64,000 nucleotides of DNA, from the NCBI RefSeq assembly GCF_014287475.1, contig NZ_JACOPF010000005.1:1-64000 (forward strand). The letters run 5' to 3'. Below, in pieces: positions 8,517 through 17,731 of the stretch. This stretch comes from Mediterraneibacter hominis. GTDB lineage: Bacteria; Bacillota; Clostridia; Lachnospirales; Lachnospiraceae. Each line of letters opens with the position of its first letter. Within the stretch, counting starts at the first letter, position 1. A program made the position numbers and the translations under genes. Under the pieces are notes generated by a model that had not been told where the DNA came from, searched no databases, and saw only the letters and a list, made by a program, of their open reading frames with translations.

Positions 8517-8568
8517 TTGACAAAGTATCATTTTTGTGATTATATGAACATATGAACAGTGATTCATA
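8517..8568 (+). promoter_or_regulatory. promoter plus SmtB/CadC-type operator of the metal ATPase
   Basis: TTGACA (8517-8522) and TTATAT (8540-8545) are 17 bases apart. Overlapping and following the -10 are two direct copies of TATGAACA, and a perfect palindrome TATGAA-CAGTGA-TTCATA at 8551-8568. The core TGAA-N6-TTCA is the known binding pattern for ArsR/SmtB-family zinc/cadmium repressors such as CzrA. The repressor gene lies at 11180, directly after the ATPase, and carries a related site in front of it. Confidence 0.8.
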
Positions 8569-8626
8569 TGATAGAGATGCAGTCATTTGAAAGTAAATAG
8601 AAGAATTTGTCAAGGAGGGAAAGGTT

Positions 8627-10990
8627 ATGGCACAAGCAGCATTAAAAGAAAAAATATATGAAGAAGCGCCGGAGGAACACTGTGGATGCGGGCATGACCA
8701 TGCAGAGCATAGACATCACCACCATGACGCAGAGTGTGAGCATCACCATGAACATGGAGGACATGAGCACTACCATGAACATCATCACGAACACGGAGAA
8801 CACTGTGAATGTGGACACGATCACCACGCACATAATGGGCATCGCCATGAAGAAGTAGAACGCAGAGTATTTAATCATGCATTTGACAATGTGAAGAAGG
8901 ACATTTATATATTAGTAAATTTAGGATGTGCAAACTGTGCGGCAAAAATGGAGAGAAAGATACAGGAGATGCCGCAGGTTGATTTTGCGAACATTGTATT
9001 TGCAACAAAGCAGCTGCAGATCGTTCAAAATACTTCTGAAGATTTGCTTCCGGAATTTCAGAAAATTTGTTCTTCAATTGAAAGTGAAGTAGTTGTCAGA
9101 AAAAGAGAAGAAGGAACTGCTGGAAGGGAGAAAGAAAAAAGAGGGCGTTTTGCAGAAAATAAGAAGGATTTTTGTGAGATTGGAATCGGAGCAGTGCTTC
9201 TGATAGCTGGGAAAATGACAGAGACTTTCGGGGGCTATATTTCTCCAGTCTTATTTGTCGTTGGGTATCTTGTGTTGGGGCGGTCTGTATTGTGGACTGC
9301 GGTTAGAAATCTGGGAAAAGGGCGGATATTCGATGAAAATTTTCTTATGAGCATTGCAACTCTGGGTGCTTTTATTATTGGGGAATATTCTGAGGCAGTC
9401 GGCGTTATGCTGTTCTATAGAGTAGGGGATTTGTTTGAAGAAATTGCAGTGGCAAGAAGCAGAAGCCAGATTATGGACGCAGTAGATATGCGTCCGGAGG
9501 TTGTAAATCTGGTGCAGGGGGAACATACAGAAGAAATTCCTGCAAAAGACGCCAAAATAGGAGATATACTTCTTGTGCGCCCTGGCGATAGGATCCCTCT
9601 GGATTCTGTTATTGCAGAGGGAATGAGCAGGATTGATACATCTCCTGTTACGGGAGAGCCGGTGCCTGTTTCTGTACAAAAAGGGGATGCGGTTACTTCT
9701 GGCTGTGTCAATACATCAGGAATGTTGAAAATAAAAGTAGAGAAGGTTCTGGGAGAATCCATGGTGACCAGAATTCTGGATTCTGTTGAAAATGCTGCAG
9801 CAAGCAAACCGAAGATAGACAGATTCATCACAAGATTTTCCAGAGTATATACTCCATTTGTAGTTGCTTTAGCGGTACTGACCGCAGTGGTCCCATCTAT
9901 TGTGACAGGTAACTGGAATTACTGGGTATATACAGCATTGACATTTCTTGTAATCAGCTGTCCGTGCGCGCTGGTATTGAGCGTTCCGCTTGCCTTCTTC
10001 TCCGGGATTGGAGCAGGCTCCAAAAAAGGAATTCTTTTTAAGGGCGGAGCTGCATTGGAAGCATTAAATGAAGTAAAAGCAGTGGTTATGGACAAAACCG
10101 GAACAATAACAGAAGGAAACTTTGCAGTACAGGGAATTGTACCGGAAAAGGGGCAAGATGAGATAACTTTACTTGCGTATGCGGGAAGCTGCGAGCAGGT
10201 ATCAACACATCCTATTGCAAGCAGTATTTTAATGGTTGCTAAAGAGAGAAACATTGCACTTGACAGACCGGAAAGTGTGGAGGAAATTTCCGGAAAAGGT
10301 GTTAGAGCAAAGGTAGAAGGAAAAGAGATACTCTGCGGAAATGAAAAATTAATGAGAGATTTTCAGATTCAGCTTCCGGAAAAGGCGAGGGGCACATACG
10401 GAACAGAAGTATTTCTGGCGGCAGACGGAGAATATATCGGAAGAATTCAGATTGCTGATGAAATTAAAAGGGATGCTTCTTTGGCGATAGGGGCAATGAA
10501 AAAACAAGGGATACTTACAGCAATGCTGACCGGAGATGCGCAGGAAAATGCACGTGCAGTGGCAGAAAAGACAGGTGTGGATGAAATATATGCAAGACTT
10601 CTGCCGCAGGATAAAGTACAGAAATTAATCTCTATTCGGGAGAAACATGGAAGTGTAATGTTTGTCGGCGACGGTATTAACGACGCCCCTGTACTTGCAG
10701 GGGCAGATGTCGGAGCAGCGATGGGAAGCGGGGCGGACGCGGCAATCGAAGCTGCGGATGTAGTGTTTATGACCTCTGCGATGGAGGCGATACCACAGTC
10801 CTTGACGATTGCAAAGAAAACAGGGACAATTGCAAAGCAGAATATAGTATTTGCCTTAGTAATTAAAGCGCTTGTTATGATACTTGGACTTGCGGGAATG
10901 GCAGACATGTGGATGGCAGTGTTTGCAGATACGGGAGTAGCAGTGCTTTGCATTTTGAATTCTATACGGGTTTTATATAAAAAATTCTAA
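8627..10990 (+). CDS. P1B-type heavy-metal ATPase with His-rich N-terminus (Zn/Cd exporter)
   Basis: This 787-residue P-type ATPase probably exports Zn2+/Cd2+/Pb2+. Residues 18-83 are extremely His/Cys rich (HCGCGHDHAEHRHHHHDAEC and repeats), a metal-buffering tail. An HMA-like domain follows with C101-x2-C104 (GCANC). The membrane metal site is C445-P446-C447, the phosphorylation site D489 is in DKTGT, and TGD and GDGINDAP hinge motifs are present: a complete P1B-2 enzyme. ATG at 8627 sits behind AAGGAGGGAAAGG. It has its own operator-controlled promoter and is followed by the ArsR-type repressor and a second ATPase. Confidence 0.93.
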   Translation: MAQAALKEKIYEEAPEEHCGCGHDHAEHRHHHHDAECEHHHEHGGHEHYHEHHHEHGEHCECGHDHHAHNGHRHEEVERRVFNHAFDNVKKDIYILVNLGCANCAAKMERKIQEMPQVDFANIVFATKQLQIVQNTSEDLLPEFQKICSSIESEVVVRKREEGTAGREKEKRGRFAENKKDFCEIGIGAVLLIAGKMTETFGGYISPVLFVVGYLVLGRSVLWTAVRNLGKGRIFDENFLMSIATLGAFIIGEYSEAVGVMLFYRVGDLFEEIAVARSRSQIMDAVDMRPEVVNLVQGEHTEEIPAKDAKIGDILLVRPGDRIPLDSVIAEGMSRIDTSPVTGEPVPVSVQKGDAVTSGCVNTSGMLKIKVEKVLGESMVTRILDSVENAAASKPKIDRFITRFSRVYTPFVVALAVLTAVVPSIVTGNWNYWVYTALTFLVISCPCALVLSVPLAFFSGIGAGSKKGILFKGGAALEALNEVKAVVMDKTGTITEGNFAVQGIVPEKGQDEITLLAYAGSCEQVSTHPIASSILMVAKERNIALDRPESVEEISGKGVRAKVEGKEILCGNEKLMRDFQIQLPEKARGTYGTEVFLAADGEYIGRIQIADEIKRDASLAIGAMKKQGILTAMLTGDAQENARAVAEKTGVDEIYARLLPQDKVQKLISIREKHGSVMFVGDGINDAPVLAGADVGAAMGSGADAAIEAADVVFMTSAMEAIPQSLTIAKKTGTIAKQNIVFALVIKALVMILGLAGMADMWMAVFADTGVAVLCILNSIRVLYKKF

Positions 10991-11111
10991 ATAAGGATAT
11001 GAAAAACAGGCATATCTGATATAAAAATGTAAAAATATGGTGAAAAGTGTAAAAAGCATAGGAAAACCCATGAAAATGTGGATTTCCTGTGCTTTCTTAC
11101 GTCCACAAAGC

Positions 11112-11163
11112 TTGACCATGTTACCTGTTTCACGTATAATAAAATTTGAACGGCTGCTCATAT
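11112..11163 (+). promoter_or_regulatory. promoter and degenerate SmtB/CadC operator of the repressor gene
   Basis: TTGACC (11112-11117) and TATAAT (11135-11140) have a 17-base spacer. ATTTGAAC-GGCT-GCTCATAT at 11144-11163 is an imperfect version of the TGAA-N6-TTCA operator found upstream of the His-rich ATPase. This suggests autoregulation and joint control of both transcription units. Confidence 0.72.
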
Positions 11164-11179
11164 GAAGGGAGAAGAACCT

Positions 11180-11539
11180 ATGGATAAAATAGAAGTGGAG
11201 CACTGTGACTATATACATGTGCATGAAGATATTGTGAAAAATGTCCAGGAACATATGCCGCAGGAAGAAGAATTAAGAGATTTGGCGGATTTCTTTAAAG
11301 TATTCGGAGATACGACGCGGATTCGTATTTTATATACATTGTTCCAGTCTGAAATGTGTGTCTGTGATCTGGCACAGACACTAGATATGACACAGTCTGC
11401 AATTTCTCATCAGCTCCGAGTTCTTAAACAGATGAAGCTGGTGGCAAACAGAAGAGAAGGCAAGACCGTGTTTTATTCACTGGCAGACAGTCATATCAAG
11501 ACAATTATGAATCAAGGAATGGAGCATATAAGGGAATAA
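11180..11539 (+). CDS. ArsR/SmtB-family metal-responsive repressor (CadC-like)
   Basis: This 119-residue winged-helix repressor has the core LADFFKVFGDTTRIRILYTL, an alpha3 segment MCVCDLAQTLDMTQSAISHQLRVLK with the CVC metal-site cysteines of CadC-like sensors, and a C-terminal DSHIKTIMNQGMEHIRE matching the alpha5 DxH...HxxE zinc site. The N-terminus (VEHCDYIHVHED) adds a Cys and His residues that could be an alpha3N ligand set. It therefore has candidates for both metal sites. The ATG at 11180 was chosen because AGGGAG lies 8 bases before it; an ATG 18 bases upstream overlaps the operator. Metals should release it from the operators at 8551 and 11144. Confidence 0.9.
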   Translation: MDKIEVEHCDYIHVHEDIVKNVQEHMPQEEELRDLADFFKVFGDTTRIRILYTLFQSEMCVCDLAQTLDMTQSAISHQLRVLKQMKLVANRREGKTVFYSLADSHIKTIMNQGMEHIRE

Positions 11540-11565
11540 AAGTAAAGCGGAAAAGGTAGTGCGTG

Positions 11566-13425
11566 ATGGGGAAGGAAGTAAAGAGAAAGTGGCTGGAAAT
11601 CGGTGTTGGAACACTTTTTTATCTGGCGGCATTAAGTACCAGAAAGTATCAGAGCCAGGAGAAAACAATACAGTGTATTCTATACTTAATACCTTATATA
11701 ATTATTTCCTTTGAGACATATTGGGAAATGCTCAAAGGTATCCGAAAGTTTCAGTTCTTTAATGAAAATCTGCTGATGATACTTGCTACTATCGGCGCCT
11801 TTTGTATTGGAAAAAACGCAGAGGCGGCAGGGGCAATGCTGTTCTTTCAGATTGGAATTTTGATAGAGAAAATAGCATTTGGAAGGACGAAGAAATCGAT
11901 TGCAAAATTTATGGACATACGTCCAGATTCTGCAAATTTGAAAACAGATACCGAAGAAGAGTCAGTTCTGCCGGAAAAGTTAAATATAGGCGACGTTATT
12001 ATCATTAAGCCAGGAGACAGAATTCCTGTGGACGCGGTGGTTACATTTGGCAACAGTACCATTGATAAAAAGGCGCTTACAGGAGAATATGAACCTGTAG
12101 AAGTGAAGCCGGGAGACCGACTTTACAGCGGAAGCATTAATTTGAGCGGGGGACTTGAGGCGAAAGTAAAGAAGCTGTACAGAGATTCAACCGCTTCTAG
12201 AATTGTTGATTTGGTGGAAAATGCCAACAATAAAAAGGCAGAGACAGAGAATCTGGCAGCACGGTTTACAAAATATTATACGCCAGTGGTGATTCTTCTA
12301 GGGATTCTTGTCATGATTTTGCCGCCGATGATGCTGCCAGGGCATGAAACAGAGAAATGGATATACCGGGGACTCATATTTCTGGTGGCGGCATGTCCAA
12401 GTGGTCTTTTGGTTTCTGTACCGCTTGCCTTTTTAGGAGGAATCGGCGCAGCGTCCAGGCAAGGAATATTAATTAAAGGATGCGATTATGTGGAGGCTCT
12501 GTCAAAGACGGAAACATTTGTATTTGACAAGACAGGGACATTGACAGAAGGGGTGTTTCATGTACGTGCGATAGAGCCTAAAAATATGACAGAAGCGGAA
12601 TTGTTGGATATTGCTTCGGCAGCGGAGGCTTATTCTACGCATCCGATTGCGCTTTCGCTCCGAGAGAGCTGTAAAAGTGAGATTGACTTGGGGAGAGTAG
12701 ATGCGGTTCAGGAATTTTCAGGGTTTGGGATTAAGGCAAAAGTAGATGGCAAAGATGTAATCGTAGGAAATTATAAATTTATGGTGAGGGAGGGGATTTT
12801 CTTCGCCCCTGCAAATAGAAGCGGTACAGCCGTATATGTAGCGGTTTCTGGAGAATATGCCGGTTATATTTTGATTGATGATGTGATCCGTAAGGACGTA
12901 AGGCGGCTGATGCAGTGGCTGCATAAGCACAATATGGAAGCGGTTATGCTGACAGGAGACAATGAAGAGACCGCACATGCAGTTGCAAAAGAACTGCGGA
13001 TGGACTATGTGTATGCAGAGCTTTTGCCGGAGGATAAGGTGGAGCAGTTAGAAGAATTTATAGACAGCCAGATGGAGTCAGAAAAACTGGCTTTTGTAGG
13101 AGATGGCATCAATGATGCTCCGGTACTTGCAAGAGCAGACATAGGAATTGCTATGGGAGGTCTGGGCGCCGACGCTGCATTGGAAGCAGCAGATATTATT
13201 TTGATGGAGGATGAGCCTTCTAGAATTATCAATGCAATTCGTATTTCAAGAGGAACGCTGCGTTCTGTGAAGGAGAATATGATATTTGCAGTCGGAATGA
13301 AGGTATTTTTGCTGGTGCTTGCCTTTTTTGGACTTGTAACTATGCAAAATGCAATTTTTGCGGATATGGGGGTTATGTTACTGAATATATTGAATTCTTT
13401 CTGGGTAATTAAATATCCAGAGTAA
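11566..13425 (+). CDS. P1B-like metal ATPase with CPS in place of CPC
   Basis: This 619-residue P-type ATPase lacks any N-terminal HMA or His-rich domain. Its soluble domains are complete: TGEYEPVEV in the actuator, D321 in DKTGT, TGDNEETA and GDGINDAP. The transmembrane metal motif, however, reads C277-P278-S279 (AACPSGLLVSVPLAFLGG), where the upstream paralogue has CPC in an otherwise alignable stretch (SCPCALVLSVPLAFFSG). This is a key ligand change. The gene follows the ArsR repressor by 26 bases and is probably in its transcript. The ion is uncertain: zinc or cadmium by context, but a different metal or altered function is possible. Confidence 0.88.
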   Translation: MGKEVKRKWLEIGVGTLFYLAALSTRKYQSQEKTIQCILYLIPYIIISFETYWEMLKGIRKFQFFNENLLMILATIGAFCIGKNAEAAGAMLFFQIGILIEKIAFGRTKKSIAKFMDIRPDSANLKTDTEEESVLPEKLNIGDVIIIKPGDRIPVDAVVTFGNSTIDKKALTGEYEPVEVKPGDRLYSGSINLSGGLEAKVKKLYRDSTASRIVDLVENANNKKAETENLAARFTKYYTPVVILLGILVMILPPMMLPGHETEKWIYRGLIFLVAACPSGLLVSVPLAFLGGIGAASRQGILIKGCDYVEALSKTETFVFDKTGTLTEGVFHVRAIEPKNMTEAELLDIASAAEAYSTHPIALSLRESCKSEIDLGRVDAVQEFSGFGIKAKVDGKDVIVGNYKFMVREGIFFAPANRSGTAVYVAVSGEYAGYILIDDVIRKDVRRLMQWLHKHNMEAVMLTGDNEETAHAVAKELRMDYVYAELLPEDKVEQLEEFIDSQMESEKLAFVGDGINDAPVLARADIGIAMGGLGADAALEAADIILMEDEPSRIINAIRISRGTLRSVKENMIFAVGMKVFLLVLAFFGLVTMQNAIFADMGVMLLNILNSFWVIKYPE

Positions 13426-13434
13426 GGGGTGTAG

Positions 13435-13977
13435 ATGATGAAAATACGAAAAATCCTGCCGGTGATTCTCGTTGTCTGTATGCTGACAGGATGTGGGAAT
13501 GCATTGAAGGACGGCACAAAACAGTTGGAAGAAGGAAACTATAAAAAGGCAGCGGAAAGCTTTGAAGAAGCAGTACAAAAAGAAGAGGATACAGCAGAGG
13601 CATATAGGGGACTGGGAATGGCACTGTATGAACAGGAGGATTATAAAGGGGCCTTGGAAGCATTTCAAAACGCACTGGATAAAGGCGTAAAGGAGACGCC
13701 TCAATTGTATAACCTTATGGGAATCAGTGCGATGCAGACAGAAGACTATGCAGGTGCTTCTGAATATTTTGAAACAGGTCTTGCGCTGGCTGACGCCAGA
13801 GCTTCAGAGGAAACAATCGATGGAGGACTTCTTCAGGAAATGCGGTACAATAGGATTGTATGCGCCGAGAAATCTGCGGATTGGGATACAGCAAAGGAAA
13901 AAATAGCAGAATATCTCGAAACCTATCCAGATGATGAGAGAGCAGTGAAAGAAGCAGAATTTTTAAAGACAAGATAG
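13435..13977 (+). CDS. TPR-repeat lipoprotein
   Basis: This protein of about 180 residues has a lipoprotein signal (MMKIRKILPVILVVCMLTGCGN, lipobox LTGC, lipidated Cys at residue 20), so it should be anchored to the outer face of the membrane. Residues 25-170 are tetratricopeptide-like helical pairs (EEGNYKKAAESFEEAVQKEE; YRGLGMALYEQEDYKGALEA; NLMGISAMQTEDYAGASEYF; WDTAKEKIAEYLETYPDDER), a protein-interaction scaffold. It begins 9 bases after the ATPase stop and is closed by a strong terminator, so it is the last gene of the metal unit. I cannot name its partner. Confidence 0.85.
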   Translation: MMKIRKILPVILVVCMLTGCGNALKDGTKQLEEGNYKKAAESFEEAVQKEEDTAEAYRGLGMALYEQEDYKGALEAFQNALDKGVKETPQLYNLMGISAMQTEDYAGASEYFETGLALADARASEETIDGGLLQEMRYNRIVCAEKSADWDTAKEKIAEYLETYPDDERAVKEAEFLKTR

Positions 13978-14001
13978 AGGCAGGAAGACCTGCCTCTTTT
14001 T
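13977..14001 (+). terminator. Rho-independent terminator
   Basis: A perfect 8-bp stem GAGGCAGG-AAGA-CCTGCCTC plus TTTTT starts at the last base of the lipoprotein stop codon. Confidence 0.92.
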
Positions 14002-14159
14002 GGCGTGATACATCCGGCAGGCGGTGCTGTGTGCCGGTGGCGCGGACTGACGGTGAAGCGAAGACATGACGTACTCGCACGAGCGTACATTTGCCGGACA
14101 AAGGACAGGAAACAGCGGCACTGCAAGCTGGCGGCGGTATTGCCGAAAAAGGAGGAAAA

Positions 14160-14726
14160 ATGGGGAGGAGTTATCAGATTACAGAATACTGCCACCGTTT
14201 CGTGAAAGAATATATCACAGAAGGAGACTGTTGTGTGGACGCTACTGCCGGGAACGGCGGTGATACGGAATTTTTGTGCAGATGTGTGGGAAGAACGGGA
14301 AAGGTTTATGCATTTGATATTCAAAAGACAGCGATAGAGCACACAAGGATGAGGCTGAAAGAGGCGGGATATATAGAGCGCTCTGTACTTTTTCAGGCAG
14401 GGCACGAGCAGATGGCTTCCTATGTAGAGGAAGAAGTATCGGCAGTGCTGTTTAATTTTGGGTATTTGCCGGGAGGGGATCACCGGATAGCCACAAGAGC
14501 AAAGACAAGTGTAGAAGGGGTAAGGCAAGGAATGGAGCTTTTGAAAAAAGGTGGAATTATGAGTCTTTGTATTTACAGTGGAAAGGATACAGGATATGAA
14601 GAGAAAGAAGCATTGCTGAATTTTTTGAAAAGACTTGATTCTAAAAAATGGCTGGTAATTTTAAACTGTTATTATAATCGCGAGAATAATCCGCCTCTCC
14701 CTGTGTTTGTTATTCGCTTAAAGTAG
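14160..14726 (+). CDS. mnmM: class I SAM-dependent methyltransferase, YtqB/MnmM-like
   Basis: This 188-residue methyltransferase has SAM motif I DATAGNGGDTEFL and the family-specific FNFGYLPGGDHRIAT. These fit the YtqB family, recently assigned as MnmM, which methylates aminomethyl-(2-thio)uridine at the tRNA wobble position. The start is placed at the ATG at 14160 behind AAAGGAGG; the open frame from 14091 adds 23 residues that are unlike the family, whose members are about 190 residues long. It is followed after 44 bases by hflX. Family assignment is strong; the precise tRNA substrate is from family knowledge. Confidence 0.82.
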   Translation: MGRSYQITEYCHRFVKEYITEGDCCVDATAGNGGDTEFLCRCVGRTGKVYAFDIQKTAIEHTRMRLKEAGYIERSVLFQAGHEQMASYVEEEVSAVLFNFGYLPGGDHRIATRAKTSVEGVRQGMELLKKGGIMSLCIYSGKDTGYEEKEALLNFLKRLDSKKWLVILNCYYNRENNPPLPVFVIRLK

Positions 14727-14770
14727 CGCTGACGGAAAAGAGGAAATTAAAAAGACGGATAAGAGGAGAA

Positions 14771-16015
14771 ATGATGGTAGGTTTTGATTTGAGGGAAACA
14801 ACAGAAAAGGTCATTCTTGTAGGGGTTCAGTTGGATGGAGCAGAGGATGCAAAATGTTCTCTGGATGAGTTAGAGGAGCTTGCCAGGACAGCAAAAGCAG
14901 AGGTCAAAGGAAGAATTATTCAATCAAGAGAAGCAGTGCATCCGGCAACCTATATTGGCAGGGGAAAGCTGACAGAACTAAAAGAGCTTCTGTGGGAAAC
15001 GGATGCAAACGGGATTATCTGTGATGATGAGCTGACAAGTGTGCAGCTTAGAAATTTAGAGGAAGAGCTGCAGTGTAAAGTTATTGACCGAACTCTCCTA
15101 ATTCTAGACATTTTCGCGGCGCGCGCTGTTTCGGGGGAAGGAAAGATACAGGTAGAATTGGCACAGCTTCGTTATCGTGCTTCGCGTCTGTCAGGACTTG
15201 GCAGTTCTCTGTCTCGTTTAGGAGGCGGGATAGGAACACGCGGGCCAGGGGAAAAGAAGCTGGAGACAGACAGGAGACTGATTCGCGAGAGAATTAGCCG
15301 GTTAAAGAGAGAATTAAAGGAAGTAGAAAAACACAGGGATTTAATCCGCAGGGAGCGAAAGGACTCCAGTCTGAAAGTGGCAGCCTTGGTAGGATATACT
15401 TCTGCTGGAAAGAGCAGCATTGAAAATAGATTGACGGATGCAAAAATTTTAGAGGATGCAATGCTTTTCTCTACACTGGATACAACGACAAGGACACTGT
15501 ATCTAAGCCGTACTCAAAAGATTCTGCTGACGGACACAGTGGGATTTATCCGTAAACTGCCGCATCATTTGATAGAAGCATTTAAGAGTACACTGGAGGA
15601 AGCAAAATATGCGGATATTATTATACATGTAGTAGATACCTCCAACCCGCAGATGGACATGCAGATGCATGTAGTGTATGATACGCTGCAGACATTAGGG
15701 GTACAGGGAAAACCGATTATTACATTGTTTAACAAACAGGACAAGGCAGAAGCAAAGAGCAGTATCAGGGATGGAGCTGCGGACTATTCTATTTTATGTT
15801 CTGCGAAAACCGGACAAGGGATGGAAGAATTAAAAGAAGTATTGATGGAAATTATACGCAGGGAGCAGATTTATATTGAGCGTTTATATCCCTTTACAGA
15901 AGCATGGAGAATTCAGATTATCAGAAAGAATGGAGAGCTTCTTTTGGAAGAATATACCCCAGAGGGAATTATGACGAAGGCATACGTTCCCAAAGAAATC
16001 TATGGACAGGTATAG
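14771..16015 (+). CDS. hflX: GTPase HflX
   Basis: This 414-residue ribosome-associated GTPase splits stalled or hibernating ribosomes after stress. The N-terminal HflX domain contains HPATYIGRGKLTEL and the glycine-rich linker LGSSLSRLGGGIGTRGPGEKKLETDRR, followed by a coiled coil (about 160-200). The G domain has G1 GYTSAGKSS (about 208-216), G2 within STLDTTTR, G3 DTVGF and G4 NKQD. G1 is followed by SIENRL rather than the common TLxNxL, a mild deviation that keeps the Lys and Ser. ATG at 14771 (or the next codon) follows a GAGGAGA site. Confidence 0.93.
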   Translation: MMVGFDLRETTEKVILVGVQLDGAEDAKCSLDELEELARTAKAEVKGRIIQSREAVHPATYIGRGKLTELKELLWETDANGIICDDELTSVQLRNLEEELQCKVIDRTLLILDIFAARAVSGEGKIQVELAQLRYRASRLSGLGSSLSRLGGGIGTRGPGEKKLETDRRLIRERISRLKRELKEVEKHRDLIRRERKDSSLKVAALVGYTSAGKSSIENRLTDAKILEDAMLFSTLDTTTRTLYLSRTQKILLTDTVGFIRKLPHHLIEAFKSTLEEAKYADIIIHVVDTSNPQMDMQMHVVYDTLQTLGVQGKPIITLFNKQDKAEAKSSIRDGAADYSILCSAKTGQGMEELKEVLMEIIRREQIYIERLYPFTEAWRIQIIRKNGELLLEEYTPEGIMTKAYVPKEIYGQV

Positions 16016-16025
16016 AGAGGGAAGA

Positions 16026-17453
16026 GTGCAGGAAAATCCGGAAGGAAGACAAAGGGGAAAGAAGGATAAAATATTGGAAAAACGAAAGGAAGCGATACAG
16101 GCGGGAAATCCACTGGGAAGTGCTTCACTGGGCGGGTTGATTGCAAAGTTTGCGATTCCGGCAATCATCAGCATGCTTGTAAGCGCTCTGTATAATATTG
16201 TCGATCAGATTTTCATCGGACAGGGAGTTGGAATGTTAGGAAATGCAGCTACGAATATTGCATTTCCGGTTACCATTATTTCAACGGCGACGGCATTGCT
16301 TCTTGGAATAGGAAGTGCGTCAAACTATAATTTGGAAATGGGGGCAGGACGGGAAGAAAAAGCATGCAGGATAGCGGGGACAGGGCTTGGAATGCTCGGT
16401 ATATGCGGAACTGGAATTGCAATCATTATCGTGTTATTTTTGGAACCGCTTCTTCATCTGTTTGGGGGAACACCGGACGTTATGCCTTATGCGGTGGATT
16501 ATGTGGGAATTACAGCATTTGGACTACCGTTTTTTGTCTTGACTACAGGGGGGAATCATCTGGTAAGAGCAGACAGGAGTCCTACATATTCAATGACATG
16601 TATGCTGACAGGGGCGGTGATAAATACCATTCTGGATCCACTCTTTATATTTGGATTCGGATGGGGAATAAAAGGTGCGGCGTGGGCAACAGTAATCGGA
16701 CAGGCAGCTTCAGGCATTCTTGTGATTGTGTATTTTGCAAAGCTAAAGAGGATGAAGCTAATAAGACAGATGCTGCGTCCTGATGCCGTATGTCTGAGGG
16801 CAATCGCCTCACTTGGGCTTGCATCCTGCATTAATCAGATAGCAATGGCAGCTGTACAGATTGCAATGAATAATATTTTAAGGTATTATGGCGAAGCTTC
16901 TATATACGGCAGTGATATTCCGATTGCCTGTGTAGGGATTATTACAAAAGTAAATCAGGTATTTTTGGCAATCTGTATCGGGATTTCCCAGGGATGTCAG
17001 CCGATTTGGGGATTTAACTACGGAGCGGGAAAGTATGACAGGGTGAAAAGGACATATCGTTATTCTGTTACTCTATGTACAATGGTAGCCGTTCTCTTTT
17101 TTGTATGCTTTCAATTTTTTCCACATCAGATTGTGGGGCTTTTTGGCAGTGGAAGTGAACTGTATTTCCAGTTTGCCGAACATTATCTAAAGATTTTTAT
17201 GCTGCTGACTTTTGTCAATGGAATCCAGCCGATGTCCTCCGGATTTTTCACATCCATTGGAAAAGCAAGGCTTGGAATTGTGATGTCTTTGACGAGGCAG
17301 GTCATTTTTCTCTTGCCCTTGATTCTCATTTTCCCAATTTTTATGGGAATTGATGGCGTGATGTTCGCGGGGCCGATAGCAGACGCCGCGGCATTTACAC
17401 TCGCAGTACTATTCGCAAGAAAAGAACTGAAAAAGATGAAAATAGAAAGTTAA
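16026..17453 (+). CDS. MATE-family multidrug/cation antiporter
   Basis: This protein of about 475 residues has twelve hydrophobic helices typical of MATE transporters (LGGLIAKFAIPAIISMLVSALYNIVDQIFIG near the start). Such proteins export drugs or other organic cations using a Na+ or H+ gradient. A Lys/Arg-rich cytoplasmic N-terminus precedes the first helix. The start is uncertain: GTG at 16026 (GAGAGG just upstream, 10 bases after the hflX stop) is preferred; ATG at 16002 lacks a ribosome site, and TTG at 16074 (AAGGA, 7 bases) is also possible. The substrate is unknown. Confidence 0.88.
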   Translation: MQENPEGRQRGKKDKILEKRKEAIQAGNPLGSASLGGLIAKFAIPAIISMLVSALYNIVDQIFIGQGVGMLGNAATNIAFPVTIISTATALLLGIGSASNYNLEMGAGREEKACRIAGTGLGMLGICGTGIAIIIVLFLEPLLHLFGGTPDVMPYAVDYVGITAFGLPFFVLTTGGNHLVRADRSPTYSMTCMLTGAVINTILDPLFIFGFGWGIKGAAWATVIGQAASGILVIVYFAKLKRMKLIRQMLRPDAVCLRAIASLGLASCINQIAMAAVQIAMNNILRYYGEASIYGSDIPIACVGIITKVNQVFLAICIGISQGCQPIWGFNYGAGKYDRVKRTYRYSVTLCTMVAVLFFVCFQFFPHQIVGLFGSGSELYFQFAEHYLKIFMLLTFVNGIQPMSSGFFTSIGKARLGIVMSLTRQVIFLLPLILIFPIFMGIDGVMFAGPIADAAAFTLAVLFARKELKKMKIES

Positions 17454-17471
17454 CGAAGCAACAAGCAGTGC

Positions 17472-17534
17472 GAAAAGAACAGGCAAACTCTGTGACATGC
17501 TCGCATGTAAACAGAAGTTTGTCTGCTTCTTTTC
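17472..17534. repeat. long imperfect hairpin 1 between convergent genes
   Basis: GAAAAGAA...CAAACT-C-TGT-GA-CATGC / GCATG-TAA-ACA-GA-AGTTTG...TTCTTTTC pairs over nearly its whole length and ends in a T-rich tract. It starts 18 bases after the MATE stop and could act as its terminator. Confidence 0.65.
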
Positions 17535-17577
17535 ATTTGGCGGCTGCCGATAGCGAAATGGAGCGTATGCGAAATTG

Positions 17578-17703
17578 AGCTGGCACTGCAGAAGTTGGTA
17601 AAAGGGACGTGTGAAAGAGAGGCTTTGCAACGTTCGTCAGGGCTTCGCCGAAATTCCTCACTTATGCAAAGCATCTCTTTCACACGCACACTTTCGCCAG
17701 CTT
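17578..17703. repeat. long imperfect hairpin 2 between convergent genes
   Basis: AGCTGGC at 17578-17584 pairs with GCCAGCTT near 17696-17703, and CGTGTGAAAGAGA-GGCTTTGCA (17608-17629) pairs with TGCAAAG-CA-TCTCTTTCACACG (17665-17686). No coding potential is seen. It is the middle of three consecutive large palindromes in the 360-base gap. Confidence 0.65.
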
Positions 17704-17731
17704 AAGTTTATAATTCGTAACGGAAAAAATC

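Noticed and set aside
8642..8878. Open frames in three other frames over the His-rich region of the metal ATPase
   Set aside because: They arise from the repetitive CAT/CAC codons; the His-rich frame continues into a complete ATPase and has the ribosome site.
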